Shown: positions 21,261-34,147 of the stretch, piece after piece
Layout of the letters: each line of letters begins with the position of its first letter
How positions within the stretch are numbered: the first letter of the stretch is position 1
NCBI GenBank assembly: GCA_038277395.1
Contig: CM076190.1
Span: 231,046,082-231,110,081 of the forward strand
DNA: 64,000 nt
Direction of reading: 5' to 3'
Source of the DNA: Dryocosmus kuriphilus
Lineage: Eukaryota > Arthropoda > Insecta > Hymenoptera > Cynipidae
Translations under genes and position numbers: made by a program
The notes under the pieces: model-generated
Databases searched by the model: none
What the model saw: only the letters and a program-made list of their open reading frames with translations
What the model was told of the DNA's origin: nothing

Positions 21261-21706
21261 GAGGGCATTGCATGAACATGGATTAGATCTAGTTTATGGA
21301 TCCACATATGGCTGTGCGAAGCTGTCCACTATGGTTGATTGCTAGAGAGATCGATCTCCGACCCGGATCGGAGCAGTGCTGTGATACTAGTGTGTTGTTT
21401 GAATGAGCAGCATGCGACTTCTTGATCGATCTATAATCTATAACTTCCAATACGTGCACCTTTCCTTCCACAATCATTCAAATTTCCTAAGCCCTGGTAA
21501 TGTAATAAGCTAGAGCCGAGAAATTTTACGCGTACCCCGAAAGAGAGTCGGTCTAATAGTTTAATAATGATAATATTATAAATAAGTTGATAATTTCCTT
21601 TGCAGCTTTTTCTTATTGTCAAGAAAATACTATGTGCGCGTAAGCGTAATCCTGATTTTAATAGCTGGTTCTTACCGAAGTGATGTCTAGGACCTTCTAC
21701 AGAAGG

Positions 21707-21868
21707 ATGAAGTTCGACTTGAGGATGAAGTCCCACAGAAGGTTGAAGTTCGAAAGGCGGTTGATGCCCGACAGGAGGTTGAATTCCTAAGGACTGTAGA
21801 AGTTCGGCAGAAGTACGAAGTCCGCGATGAGGTTGAGGTCTGGTGGGAGCAGAAGCTCCGGAATGTCT
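21707..21868. repeat. 18-bp minisatellite coding for hexapeptide-like units
   Basis: About nine imperfect 18-bp units such as GTTGAAGTTCGAAAGGCG and GTTGATGCCCGACAGGAG. Both strands stay open: the plus strand gives VEVRKA/VDARQE-type units and the minus strand LQPSVG/LHPQVE-type units within a 227-codon frame (21431-22114). I see no domain or start signal that makes either frame a convincing gene. Confidence 0.6.
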
Positions 21869-22259
21869 TACTTCTGTAACAATTAAACGAAGAGAATCAT
21901 TATTATCATTATTATCGGCCCAGCTCCTCCCACAGGTACTCATGACCCGGTACTTCGCTTCTAAACACGGTCGCGAACGCGACAAATGCTTAGTAGATTC
22001 GTTGGTGTCCGATGCCGTTTCAAAAATTATTCTGCTTCCGCTTCGTGAAATAGTTAAAATAATCTTGCTCCAGACCATGAAGCATCGCAGCTTTTTCTCA
22101 GAGTAAAGTGGCAACTGAAGTATGAGGTGTTTTTCTGAATTGAGGAAACATACAAATATCTCAAACAGATGCCCGAAGAACTATTGCTTGTTTTTTTATT
22201 TTTTTTTTTTTAACAAACACTGCTCCCTTACAGGCAACATTATCAGAGAAGAAGTTTGT

Positions 22260-25200
22260 CCTCAATTCTTCTTTAGTATTATAAATTTCAAGCGATATTG
22301 CCTTTCCCATGTGCCAAGTGGCCAAAAGCACTCCCCAAAGAGAGAGATAGGGAGAGAGAGAAAGTCAGAGACAAACCTGGGAATGGAAACCAGAGCATTC
22401 TTCAGGATTTTTTTAAAACTACTATCTGAGACAAACGAATCTATTAATATATTAATATTTCGAGTGATGGATGACACACACAACTTCACAAACGTACACG
22501 GACATACACGACACGATGCCGAACATAATAATAACAATAATAACAACAACAAAAATAAATAAAACTCACAAGAAATGATAATAAAACTAAATAAAACTTT
22601 GTCTAAAAATTTTTTTAAAAATATTAAAAATGCATAACGTGGGGTTGTCACCTTTTCAAGTGTACGCAGGATAGCCTTTCTTACAGAAGACGATTAGCCA
22701 CTATCATTATTGATGCCCAGGAAGCTCCGGACGTTGCGGCAGGTGTTAAGCAATATCGCCTTCTGTATAAGATGTAAAAGTTTCCCGGATCCCAGGTCTT
22801 TCAAGTGCTGGATACATCTCACGTGAACGTTCCCTGTGGAGTAGGTCACGACCGGGTGAATTGATGACCTTCTTCACCCTCCACACGGCTATGATCTCCT
22901 GCCTCAACTCCGCATATTTATGGATCTTCTCTGTATATAGAAGCCGAATATTGTTGTTTAAGGGAACACTAATGTCAATAATTCTGAAATGGTCATCGCA
23001 TTTGTTCCACCAGAGGACGTCTAGTCAATCGCGACTGACCAGATGGTCTGTCAGGATAGTTTTGTCCCAGTAGAGGAGATGGTGTTCGTTCTCTAGTACT
23101 CTTACAGGGGAGTATTTGTAATAAGGCTTACTTTCCTCTAGTAGACCAAGATTTAGGGCAAACTGTTGGTGGATAATCTCAGCAGCATTATTGTGTCTAC
23201 GGGTATATTCTTGCGACGTGCTTTTTATAGTTCCTCGTATTCACTACTCCATCTTGGATAGCAATAGCGAAACCCTTCGTTTCCGGAAAGAGTTCTCCCG
23301 GCTTCAGCTAGAGGTTTGAAGCATCAGTATCAATGCATGGAAGATCCAGTGGTATAGGGTGCTTTCCATGCAGTTGTTTACCGCGCCAACAGTTAGGCGT
23401 AAGGTACTTTGATAATCGGCAACTGCAAGCTTAAGAGGAGTGTACAGGTCTACTCTACAGTTGTAGTCGTAGAGGAGGATATTCATGCTATTTAGGAAGT
23501 ATTCGCGCAGCTGTGTAACATGTGAGTCACAAAGACGTTGAAGATCCGAAACCCCTCTACCCACAAGCTTGCGTGGCAGGACCATTCTCTCCACAGCCGT
23601 TCTCTTGTGATGCAACCAATGTTCAGCCATTTTTACGCTGATGTTTCTGTTTAAAGCCTCAAGGCCCATTTTGGACCACAATATTAAACCAAAGAGTATG
23701 TTAGGAGAGAAATTGCAAAGGTGTTAATTGCTTGGTGATGTTCTCAGCACTGAGACCGATAGACATGATCGAATTCATTCGTCTCGAAAAAGAAGTCTTA
23801 AGTGTCTCTTTTATGACAGACAGGAGTGGTTTTCTTGTCTGCAATATACCGAGATACTTATACGACTCCCCATCAACCATCGTATGTATTATTAGACCAT
23901 GATTATCCGCTTCCAGTGAAGTGATCATCTCTCAAAGAGCTGGATGCATTTTCCTACATTGGAAAACTGCATTAAGATATTAAGACAGTCTTGCAGTTTG
24001 GACGCTGAGCCAGCCAAAAACGATAAGGTCATCCATATAAAGGAGGTGAGTGAGCTGAGACTAAGACACTCCCGCCATAATATTAAGCCCATAGGACGTG
24101 TTGTTAAGTGACCTACTCAAGGGGTTCAGGGCCAAACAAAACCATCATAAACTGAAACAGTCGCCTTGGAAAATGCCTCGTTTAATTGGCAAGGACTGAG
24201 TGTACCTCGTGGCCCCACGACTAACACGCCTGATTTTCGTGCACCACGTGCTCATGGTGTGACTCAAAAGTCGAATCATGCACGGACTGATCTTATATAT
24301 CCTGAGAACCTCATGTAGATTGTCGTGAGGCAGCAAGGGAAAAGCTTGCTTATAGTCAATATAGGCCATGTGTAAATTACCTCGGGGGTGCTTCGCATGT
24401 AGCACCACCGCAGTATCAATTGTAACCAAGTCCTTGCAACCACGGGAGCTCCGACTGCAACCCTTTTTTTCTTCTGTCAGGAAGCTGTTTTCCTCACAGT
24501 GCTTATAGACACCTCCAGATATAATAGCCGTGAGGCACTTGTAGAGTGTGGAAAGGCAGGCAATTGGTCGATAACCTTTAGATCTATTAGGATCTGGTCT
24601 TTAAGTATCATATACGTGACTTCCTCTGTCATAAAGGAAGGCATATATTCAGGATTCACTAAAATGGTCTGACGGACGCCCGCAAGGATGGGGTGCAGAG
24701 CCACCAGATACTTGTACCAGAAACTTTGCACCCCATTCCGACAAGGCGTCTTCCAATTCTTCACCCTCTTTAGGATGAGAGTTACATCACCAGCTGTGAT
24801 AGATAAGTTATGGATCGCAGACAGCTCCAAAACTCTCTCTTTTTCGAGGCCAAGACACGGCGTGTCCAAATCACTTGACACATGATTGCCCCAGATAGCT
24901 GACCAATATCTGGCCATCTCCTCAATACTCGGGGGTTCACTGGCATTATTGATTACTCCATCAGAAAGTTTACGGTAAAACCCATTTTCATTTTGTAAAC
25001 ACATCTTGTGGTTATAACTTCTCGCGGTAGACAGCTTGAAGCGCCGCAGACGCGCTGACAGGATCATGAGCCTTTGTCTAAAGTAGTCAGTTACTTCGTC
25101 TAGATCCTTAGATATTCTTGGATTGATTTTAAGTGGACGAAGGATTTCCTACACTTGGCGATTCAGCCTCCTTGTTCGATTGCCCTTCCGAAATTGGTAT

Positions 25201-26487
25201 AACTGACTAAGTGTTGTATTGAAGCCTAAACTTCCACGGAGGATCTGACTTACTCCTGGGGAAGCAGGTGTTATTTCCCCTAGGCTTCATTTTGATGCTT
25301 AATGTGCTGGCATACGCGACGGTAGCGCAATATGCAATAGTCTGCAACTGCTGCATGCTCTTGTCTTGACGCAGGAACAGAGGCAGTGTGTGGTTGCTTA
25401 AACTGCCCATTAAACGGAGAAGGTCGTTGTTAATCCTAAAATTTGGAAGAGCACCCCTTTGGGATGGTTCCAGTATCGTAAACTCTATGATGGCATCGGT
25501 GAAGTACCCTAAGTGACGCAATCATTGTTCATGGAGCTATCCAGTTGGGTTCGCAGGGGCATGGTCCGGCGGATGAAGCCATAATGATTGACGGCTATGT
25601 GACAATCTTCGCTCTACATCCCCCGGGCCCAACTCCCGACTCCCGTCTCGTATCTCGGGCAGAATATCCTCCTCAGTTCCTTCCAGGCGGTTCATTTCGG
25701 AGAGTGCTAGTGCTTGTTGCACTTGTCTCTTAATGTTTTCAATTTGGACCACGGAAAGGAGCTTTCGGCGCTCAACTGAGCGAAATTGGTCAGCTAGGTG
25801 CTGGGCAGTCACGCTCGAGGCTGAGTCTGGATGGAGGCTTATAAGGAGACGATGATGTTCGCTCGTCACAAACCTCCCTCCGATCAAAGCCTCAAAGTGA
25901 CATCTGACTACATCTTTGTTCATGGTTTTCCACGATATCCGCTTACTGGTCTATGTACCAACCTGTTGTTGCTGGAGTGCGGTCTCAATCTCTGATCCAA
26001 TTCGGCTGATGATTCTTCTGTGGAGGAGGTTCTTCCGAGTTATTAGTTTTACTCTCCGCCTGAGGTCATCTTCTGTTACTGTCGGCAGTTCCGGGAATTT
26101 CGCCACAAATTTTGGGCGAAAGGCCATCCCATCTTGTGAATTGATGGTCGCACCTTACTCGTTCTCAAATTGGCAACGCATCAAGTATGAATCATGTTGA
26201 GTTTGAAAATTGATGCGTTGCTGCGGTATACCTGCTGACGTGGTCGGACTTTCGTATTCGTCCGAAGCATTATCAGCCGTTGTGCCTGGTGACATGGCAC
26301 CTACCGCCTCTTGCCGGCGCTCTGGCTGGACGGAGTTTTCTTCGGATGAAATGGTTCGAGTTGCCTGTCCATCACGCAACCCGCCGTTGCCATTCCGAGT
26401 ACTGTCACACCCGTCGGTGTCATCAGGGGAAACACGACGATCTTCGGGTAGCGACCACCGCTTCATAAATTTTTTTAAATTATTCAT
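22260..26487 (-). pseudogene. R4/NeSL-like LINE (restriction-like endonuclease type)
   Basis: A long minus-strand series of fragments. An N-terminal region (26487-25207) lacks clear domains. The pre-RT region (25067-24477) has RSYNHKMCLQNENGFYRKLSDG. The reverse transcriptase (24429-24020) has MAYIDYKQAF, IKRGIFQGDCFSL and a YMDD box around 24028-24039. The following region (23928-23304) has ESYKYLGILQTRKP and GRGVSDLQRLCDSHVTQLREYF. The C-terminal part (about 23280-22620) contains GFAIAIQDGVVNTRNY, PRRHNNAAEIIHQQ and PYYKYSPV, which precede and surround a restriction-like endonuclease in related elements. The zinc-knuckle stretch appears to be deleted near 23200. Many stops and frameshifts are present. 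Clade assignment rests on remembered family patterns. Confidence 0.75.
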
Positions 26488-26490
26488 CTA

Positions 26491-26838
26491 AGGTTTCTAA
26501 AGCTAGGGAAAGAGTAGTCCACCCTCACAGAGCCCCACATGCAAGTGTAATGTCTATATACTCCAGGAGGTGACCTGGTATCCTAGAGACACCGTACACG
26601 ACACCACATCCTTGGTGCCACGTATCCTTAAGCACGGTAGTTCACACCATGACTTGGGGGTTATTCTTTCGGTACTATCCCTGGACCGTTGTCCGCAACT
26701 GCCTATTTGTTAGTGTAACTATATTCAGCAGAAAACCTTAGTACATGCCCCCTCTATCTGCAACCTGAGGACGCGTCTGGTGGCCTGGTCAAGGGCCCCA
26801 TCTGAGATACTAAGTATATCGAGTTAACTCAGATGTCC
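26491..26838 (-). other. Leader of the R4/NeSL-like LINE
   Basis: Non-coding and GC-richer than the flanks, directly upstream of the LINE's first ORF. The minus strand carries the CAGGTTGC-GATAG motif (26748-26767) shared with the other LINE leaders. Confidence 0.5.
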
Positions 26839-26840
26839 GG

Positions 26841-26881
<41 letters not shown>
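26838..26881. repeat. (TTA)n microsatellite
   Basis: About fourteen uninterrupted TTA units. It may be the tail of an RTE-type element or the target beside the LINE leader. Confidence 0.95.
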
Positions 26882-26883
<2 letters not shown>

Positions 26884-27655
26884 CGGTAAATTAAGAGACA
26901 TTTTTAAGCTTTCAGCAAATAACAATTTATTCCATTTTTCTGAATTTCATCCCAACTTCTATTTTTTTCTAAAAACAGAGTTCGTCCGGAATGAGTGAAA
27001 ATTTAATCTGAATTTCTGCTGCGATAATCAGGAATGTTTTATCAGAAATGGAATTCGGAAAGTGTGTCCTCCCAATCTGTTCAGTTTCTGAATAGATAAT
27101 TTCCATATTTTATTCTAATTTTAAGCCGTAGCCTTATGATTTTGAAATCAACGTGAGGTTTGTTATAAGAAAGTCTCAACTCTCGAAGAAAGGGGAGAAA
27201 AGTAGGACCGGTTACTAACTTTTCCAAAATTAAAGTTTATTCACTTTGTAAGGAAGTTTTAGGTAATTACTTCCACCTCACAAGTTGGACCGGAAGAGAC
27301 TAGAACTCTAGTAATAACTGATGGAACTCTTGAGATCTTTACATTCGAGCATTTTTGGTTACATTTAGAGCGCTATAAATTTTTTTAATTTAAGTGGAAC
27401 TTAATGTGTTATAGGACCTTTATGTTTGTTCGACGGGCAGAAATCTCACCGGAAGTCTTCAAATGCAAAAATTCTAAAACTCGAAAAATCTTCTTTTGAT
27501 TTGAAGCACTGGTTTTTAAGAAAAAGTAGTGATTAATATGATCTTTATGTGTGCAAAAAGCAGGTGCTGTTTGGCAATTAGATTTGTGACAATCGCGATT
27601 TGAAATTTTCAGTGCGCTTTCTTCCGGCGGGTCTGTATGCGTAACGGTAGGTCTG
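26882..27655. other. No gene seen
   Basis: AT-rich sequence. A 120-codon minus-strand frame (27409-27771) overlaps a foldback repeat and shows no recognisable domain. Confidence 0.4.
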
Positions 27656-27659
27656 ATTT

Positions 27660-27920
27660 TAATTTTCAAAATAGGTTTAAACAGTAGACTTCGTGCACTA
27701 TAGAGCGTGTATTCCGACTGCTCGATAAAATGTTTTAAAGTATGAGAAATGCCATTGCGAAGTTGACTCAAAACTTCCCAGACTCTCCGTCCCCCACCAG
27801 TCGAATGCGCTCAGTCATTTTGAGTCAACTTTACAAGGCGTTTTCTCATGCTTCAAAACATTTTATCGAAAAATCTGAACACGCGTTTTGTACTTTTTAA
27901 ACTCTTAATATTTTTTCTGA
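27660..27920. repeat. Foldback (inverted repeat)
   Basis: Two arms of roughly 100 bp (27660-27778 and 27818-27920) are inverted copies around a 40-bp spacer. Matching landmarks are CGATAAAATGTTTTAAAG with CTTCAAAACATTTTATCG, and GTTGACTCAAAA with TTTTGAGTCAAC. It is probably a short foldback or MITE. Confidence 0.75.
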
Positions 27921-28230
27921 TTTCTCCAAAACTTATTATATCTGTAATCGATAAAAATTCAACATCAAAGTTATTTATTTCCAAAATTATTTTAATTTCC
28001 AATGATTTCAAAAATTTCCATAATCTGAAAAAATTCCCCTGTCTCAAAATATCCAAAACTTCGAAAATGTTTGAAATAACCAAAAATTCTCGAAATTTAT
28101 AAAACTTGAAACGTTTTTCCAAGACTGAAAAGATTCCAAAAATTAAGAAACTTTCAAAATTTTTAAAAGCTCCGAAATTTTCAAAATTTTCGGAATTTTC
28201 AAATATTTCCAAAGTTTTCAAACGTTTGCA
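27921..28230. repeat. Degenerate TTTCAAAA-type low-complexity repeat
   Basis: Dense imperfect repetition of short units such as AATTTTCAAAATTTTC, open in long frames on both strands for composition reasons only. The same kind of sequence fills 30770-31610. Confidence 0.8.
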
Positions 28231-28234
28231 ACTC

Positions 28235-29050
28235 TATATATATTGTATATCTTGTATGCAGTCTGTTCCACAAGACAAGGTACGCCTTTTCTCGAAAAGT
28301 TTCAAAGATTTTTCTTCCTTTCTTTTTTTGCCTGCCTGTACGTTTGAAGGGCTAAGGCGGAACCGCTAATTCGCTTCATTCTCGTTCGAAGTGTCAGATA
28401 TTGCGCAAGATTGCGCAATGAGTGCCACATACGCTAAATGTTTTGAGGCTGTGTTTTTGTGCACCAATAAACACGGATCACATCTTTCGTACTCAGCCGC
28501 TGCTAAAGTGCTTCAAAAGTCTAAGCGCTTAGTGCAAACGTGGGTGGAGCGGTATAGGGACACAAAAACAGTCGACGATATGCCGGGAAGTGGAGAAGTG
28601 CGAGCAACGTCGAGTAAGGAGGATAAGGCGATCATCGCACTGTTCAAGCGCAAACCAGCTCTGCGGCTGCGCGAAGCAAAAACTAAGCTGGCGGCGAAGG
28701 GACTAGAGGTTATTATAAACACCATGAGATGCAGATTAGCTGAGGAGAAATTGCAGTACCGTAGCACGAGGCAGAAACGCCTGCTTTCAGAGGTTCACAT
28801 GCAAAAACACTTGGCATGGACTACGGAAAATAATGATCGCGATTGGTCAAATGTAATTGTTTCCGACGAAGCGTCCTTTTGGGCATGGGATCCCATAAAA
28901 CGTGCATGCCCTGAAGATGCCAGGCCCTAACTTTTAAAGCGTTTTTTCATGGGAAAAAAAGAAAAATGATGTTTTCTTTGAAACTTTTCGAGAAAACGCA
29001 TACCATGCCGTGTGGATCAGACTATGCATATATATATATAAATATAATGT
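28235..29050 (+). mobile_element. Tc1-like element with about 90-bp inverted repeats
   Basis: The left repeat contains CAGTCTGTTCCACAAG and TTCTCGAAAAGTTTCAAAG. The right repeat (about 28935-29030) contains the inverted counterparts CTTTGAAACTTTTCGAGAA and GTGGATCAGAC. The ends lie in TA-rich sequence, consistent with TA insertion. A further copy of the repeat lies at 43653-43730. Confidence 0.75.
28391..28930 (+). pseudogene. Truncated Tc1/mariner-superfamily transposase
   Basis: 179 residues. The N-terminal half has two helix-turn-helix-like segments (SYSAAAKVLQKSKRLVQTWVERY and the region after SKEDKAIIALFKRKPALRLREAK). The C-terminal end has NVIVSDEASFWAWDP, the first catalytic aspartate of the DDE domain. 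It stops there, where about 160 more residues with the other two acidic residues are expected. The deletion leaves the inverted repeats around an inactive gene. Confidence 0.75.
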
Positions 29051-29179
29051 TCGTTTGTTTCTAATCGCAAATCTCCGAAAGTTCTCTACCAACCGTTTTG
29101 AAATTTTGGCACAACGTTGCATTCGCACATGCGTGTTTTTATTAAAAAAGGGGGGATCTCGGGGGTTTTGGACAATGTT

Positions 29180-29510
29180 GGGGGCCAATTTTTAGAATCA
29201 TGCGGTTTAGATCTATACACAGAGCTAATCTTTAGAATCATGCAGTTTAGATCTATACGCTGATTGCATTTCGAGTGGTATGTTGGGCCGGGGGGGGGGG
29301 GGGGGGGATTTGGGGCCAATTTGTAGAATCGTGTGGTTTAAATCTATGTACAGTGGCAATCTTTAGAATCTTGCGGTTTACATCTATACACATGTTGCTT
29401 CTCGGGGTTGGGGATCCTTTGGGTCGATACTTAGTGGGGCGCATTCTTGGGAGAAAATCTTCGGGGCAATCTTTGCAATCATACTGTTTAGATCTATAAC
29501 AGATTGTTTC
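29180..29510. repeat. Interspersed 40-bp repeat with a poly-G run
   Basis: Five copies of a unit with the core TTTAGAATCATGCGGTTTAGATCTATAC (interrupted here by variants), near 29184, 29226, 29316, 29362 and 29466. A run of about 17 G at 29290-29307 lies between the second and third copies and may be length-unstable in assembly. Confidence 0.75.
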
Positions 29511-30380
29511 TCACATGGTCCATTATGTTGCTTGTTCCACAGTCGACAAACCAGACAATCTCTATATCAGCATAGAAAATGGAACAACAGGAAATATTGT
29601 ACACCCGTACAAGTATTGACAAATTAGAAATTAAAAAACATGTGCTTCCTCTTTTTCTTAAATTCTCATCTCAATGAGAAATGTATTAGTATTATGTGAA
29701 AACTGACTTTCGCGGGTTTCATCAAATCTCGACGTTTCGTGACCCCCTGTATCCGAAAAAACATGTTTTACGACGGCGTCTGTCTGTCTGTTGTGGTCGT
29801 TGTCGTTGTCATCATCGTTGGAGCCTTTTCCCATGATAACTTTGACTAATCGGATTGGATTGCACTTTGGTGCACTTCTTTAAGGGGTAAAAGGAAAGGA
29901 CAAGTTCATTAACCAGTGGCTTTTGACCAGTAGTTATGGTTTTATCCATCAAAAACTGTTTTCTCAAAACCAGAAAATCCATTTTCGGACTAAAATGTGT
30001 GAAATACAAAAAAAAAGGAGAGAGTAAAATTTTTCATCTCAAAAAAATCAAGAAATTTTTTTAAAACCATTTTTGGATAAAACGCATCGTTTTTGTTTTA
30101 ATCGAGAAGACGTTCCTAAAAAAGAAACTGTGGTTTCTTGCCAAAACATTCAAGATGCGTAAAAAAATGATAATAAACAAAGTTGTTCAGCTCAAAAAGA
30201 TCTACAAATTTATTTTCCATCATTTTTTTAAACAGACGCGTAGTTTTTGAATTATTCGTGAAATATATTATGCAATATAAAGAAACCACTTTTCAGCAAA
30301 ACTATGCAAGATATGAGAAAATATTAACAAGCAGAATTGTTCACCTTGATAAGAGCCTTGGAAGAGAAGTTTTATTGTCA

Positions 30381-30745
30381 AGCGCGAAGCGCGGGTGTTA
30401 TGATGAAAATGTATTCCTTCAGGTCGATAGAGCCTTAAGTAAAATAATTTCTTTTGTAATTTATAATAAAAAAATTCAAATTTAATAATCTTATTAAATG
30501 TAGGTGTTTTGCAATTTTAAGACCCAAGTAACGAATATCATACACGGTGTGCAAGGACCAAAAACTTCTGAGCGCGAAGCGCGAAGCTTCAGTATATAGG
30601 AGCGCGAAGCGGGACGATCACCATACCGCGCGCCCCAGCGCGCTCATACTTCGCGCGATGAGAATATTCTCACGAAGCGAGCAGAATTTTTTCTTTTCCA
30701 TTGAACCAGATTGAACCACAGAAGCGCGTGGCCCCGTACAGCTAG
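30381..30745. repeat. GCGAAGC hairpin cluster 1
   Basis: GCGAAGC occurs at 30384, 30574, 30581 and 30604, mostly as GAGCGCGAAGCGCG. These form short GC stems around a GAA loop. The cluster is a GC island in AT-rich DNA and also has GCGCGCCCCAGCGCGC near 30630 and the palindrome GAGAATATTCTC. The block ends CCGTACAGCTAGT, which resembles the CTRR 3' end of a Helitron; no clear terminal hairpin precedes it. Confidence 0.75.
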
Positions 30746-33700
30746 TAACTTCATAAATTTCAATCATCTTCAAAAACTTCCCAATTTTTCAAAATTTTGA
30801 AGAACTGTACAAACATTTTCAAAAGCTTTTAAAATTTATCAAAGTTTCCAAAATATTGAAAAATTTCCGAGAAATATTCAATGATTTTTAAACTTTGTGA
30901 AGTTTCTATAATTTCACAAATTTTTCCAAATTTCCGAAAAATTCTCAACGTTTTCGAAATACTCCAAATTTTTTAAATTTACAAAATTAAGAGACTTTCA
31001 AAAATTCAAAAATTTTAAAAAATTTCTAAAACTATCAAGACTTTATTTTTTTTTTAATTTACGAAGATTTCCAAAATCTTCAAAATTATCAGGCATATTG
31101 ATAATTGACAGTCTCCATAAATTTCTACAAGTTTTTAAACATTTAAAAAATTCCCCGAAATTTCCAAAATGACCAAATACTTACAAAATTTCAAAAATTT
31201 CAGACATTTTCCTAAAACTTCTCAAGTTTACAAAAGTTTCAAATTTTACAATACCTTAAAAAATTTCCAATATTTTAAAATATAAAATATAAGTGCTAAT
31301 TAATTATTTACAAATATATCCAACATTCCCAATCATTTCGAAAATTTAGCAGGTTTCCAAAAATTATCAAAATTTTTAAAGTTTCAGCAAATTTTCAATA
31401 ATTCCAAGAATTTCCTAAATTTTCAAAATTTCTAAAATTTCGAAAATTTTCAATATTTCAAACAGTTCAAATATTTTCAACGTTACCAAGAATTTCAAAA
31501 ACTTTTCAAAAATTCAAAAAATTGTTAGTTTTCAAAAATTTTGAAACTTGCAAAGAATTTCTGAAATGACTAAATACTTACAGAATTTCGAAAATTACAA
31601 AAATTTTTACATTCTCATCTCAATGAGAAGGTATTAGTTTTATGTGAAAACTGACTTTCGCGGATTTCATGAAATGTCCATGTTTCATGACCCCCGGAAT
31701 CCGAAAAAACATGTTTTACGTTGGTGTCTGTCGTTGTCGTCGTCGTATTCTCTGAACACGATAACTTTCGAAGGACTAATCTGATTGGTTTGCGCTTCGG
31801 CACACTTCTTTAAAACGTAAAAAGTATGGAAAAATTCGTTAACCAGCGGTTTTTGACCAACGGTTCTGGTTTTATCCATGAAAAAACGGTTTTCACAAAA
31901 TCGAACAATCCATTTTGCGGCTAAACTATGCGAGATACAAGAAAAGAGTTAATAAGTAAAATTGTTCTCCGCAAAGAAGCCTACAAATTTTATTTTAACA
32001 ATTTTTTTATAAACAGCACAGTTTTTGTTTTAATCGAGAAAACGTTATTACAATTAAAAAACCCTGGTTTCCCGCCAAAATATTCAAAATACGAAAAAAA
32101 TTATTATGAATTAAGTTGTTCATCTCTAAAAAGATCTAAAAAGTTTGTTCTAACCATTTTGTGATAAAATGCACGGTTTTGGGTTAAATCCATAAAAATG
32201 GTTTTGTCCATTAAAAATAGTTTTCACAAAATCAAATATCGATTTTGGGTTAGGATATGCGAGATACATAAGATATGTATATAACTAAAATTTTTGATTT
32301 CAAAAGAATCTACAAATTTTGTCTCAACCGTTTCGTTTTTATAGAATGCACGGTTTTTGTTTTAATCGAGAAAACGTTATAAAAAAAAAACTGTTTTTTC
32401 CCGACAAAATATTTAAGATATGACAAAAATGATAATAAACAAAGTTGTTCAACTCAAAAAGATCTACAAATTTTTTTTAATCACTTTTTGATAAAATGTA
32501 TGGTTTTCGTTTTAATAAAAAAAAACGTTATTTAAAATAAAAAAATGTGGTTTTCCGCCAAAATATTCAAGATATAAAAAAAGTGATAGGAAACAAAGTT
32601 GTTCAGTGTAAAAAAATCTACTAATTTTTTTTTTTTGATCAAATTCATGAATTTTGTTTTAATCGAAAAAAACTTTATTAAAAATTACAAATTCAAATTT
32701 GTAGCTAAACTTAGCAAGATACGAAAATATTATACGGAACAAAGTTGTTCACTACAAAAAGATCTACAAATTTAGTCCTTATCATTTTTTTTTGGTTTGA
32801 TTGGTCCAAATTTTATCGCGGAGTTTTTTTTTTGATTGACAACTTTTTATCAGAATAATGTCTTAAAACTAACATTATATTTGAATTAAACGAAGTGTAG
32901 AATTTTTTACATTCTCATCAGAGAAGGTATTAGATTTGTGCAAAATTTGACTTTCGCGGATTTCATGAAATCTCCACGTTTTGAGACCTCCTGAATCCGA
33001 ATCAACGGTTTTTACGACGGTGTCTGTCTGTCTGTTGTCGTCGTTGTCGTTGTCGTCTGTTCCCACGATAACTTTCGAAGGACTAATCGGATTGGAGTGC
33101 GCTTTGATACACTTCTTTAAGGGTTAAAAAGAAAGGACGAGTTCGTTAACCAGCGGTTTTTGACCTACGGTTATGGTTTCACCCATCAAAAACGGTTTTC
33201 ATAAAATCGAAAAATCCATTTTCCGGCTAAACTATAAAAGATACAAACAAAATGTTGGCAGTAAAATTGTTCATCCTAAAAAATCTACCAAATTTTATCT
33301 AAACCATTTTCTGATAAAATGAACGGTTTTTGATTTAGTCAAGAAAACGCTATTAAAATTAAGAAACTCTGGTTTCCTGCCAAAATGTTGAAGATGCGAA
33401 AAAATGATAAGGAAGAAAGTTATTCAGTTTAAAAAGGTCTAAAAATTTTGTTTAAACTATTTTTTGATAAAATGCACGGTTTTTGTTTTAATCGATAAAA
33501 CGTTATTAAAAATAAAAAATTTCAAATTTCCCGCCAAACTATGGAAGATACGGAAAAATAATAATGAACAAAGTTGTTCGCATCAAAAAGTTCTACAAAT
33601 TTGTTTTATATCATTTTTTTGAGCAGACGCGTAGTTTTTGAGTTATTCGTGAAATATGTTATGAAATATAAAGAAAACCACTTTTCAGGAAAACTGTGCA

Positions 33701-33870
33701 AGGTATGAGAAAATATTAACAAGCAGAATTGTTCACCTTGGAAAGAGCTACAAAATGTATTTATAAGACTCATCGTTTTACTTTTAAGAATCGAAATCCT
33801 CTATTGTGAATATTTGGAAAATCACTAAAGAACTTTACCAATCTACAATGTGTTTAAAAAAAATGTAATT

Positions 33871-34147
33871 ATCGAGCGCGAAGCGCAAGTTTCATGATGA
33901 GAATGTATTCCTTAAAGGCGATAGAGCCTTAAGTAAAATAATTTCTTTTGTAATTTTCAATCTAAAGGTTTATACGATCCATAAACACCGAGCGCGTAGC
34001 GCGAGGCGAATAATCTATCGAGCGCGAAGCGCGAGTGCCATAAATAACGTATCGAGCTTGAAGCGCGAGTGCCAACAGACGCGCGCCCTAGGCGCGCCCA
34101 TACTGCGCGCGAAGCGTGCGATGAGAATGTGCCCGCGAAGCGGGCAG
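33871..34147. repeat. GCGAAGC hairpin cluster 2
   Basis: GCGAAGC at 33877, 34024, 34109 and 34135, with the variant GCGTAGC at 33994. The last copy is part of the perfect hairpin GCCCGCGAAGCGGGC (34131-34145). Flanking text matches cluster 1, for example GATAGAGCCTTAAGTAAAAT and GAGAATGT. Confidence 0.75.

Noticed and set aside
21431..22114. 227-codon minus-strand ORF as a gene
   Set aside because: The frame is held open by an 18-bp repeat, and no domain or promoter was recognised.
27853..28221. 122-codon phenylalanine/asparagine-rich ORF
   Set aside because: It is low-complexity TTTCAAAA sequence and open on both strands.
30742..30745. Helitron 3' terminus
   Set aside because: CTAG followed by T is suggestive, but no proper terminal hairpin, no 5' TC end and no Rep/helicase gene are visible; kept only as a remark.
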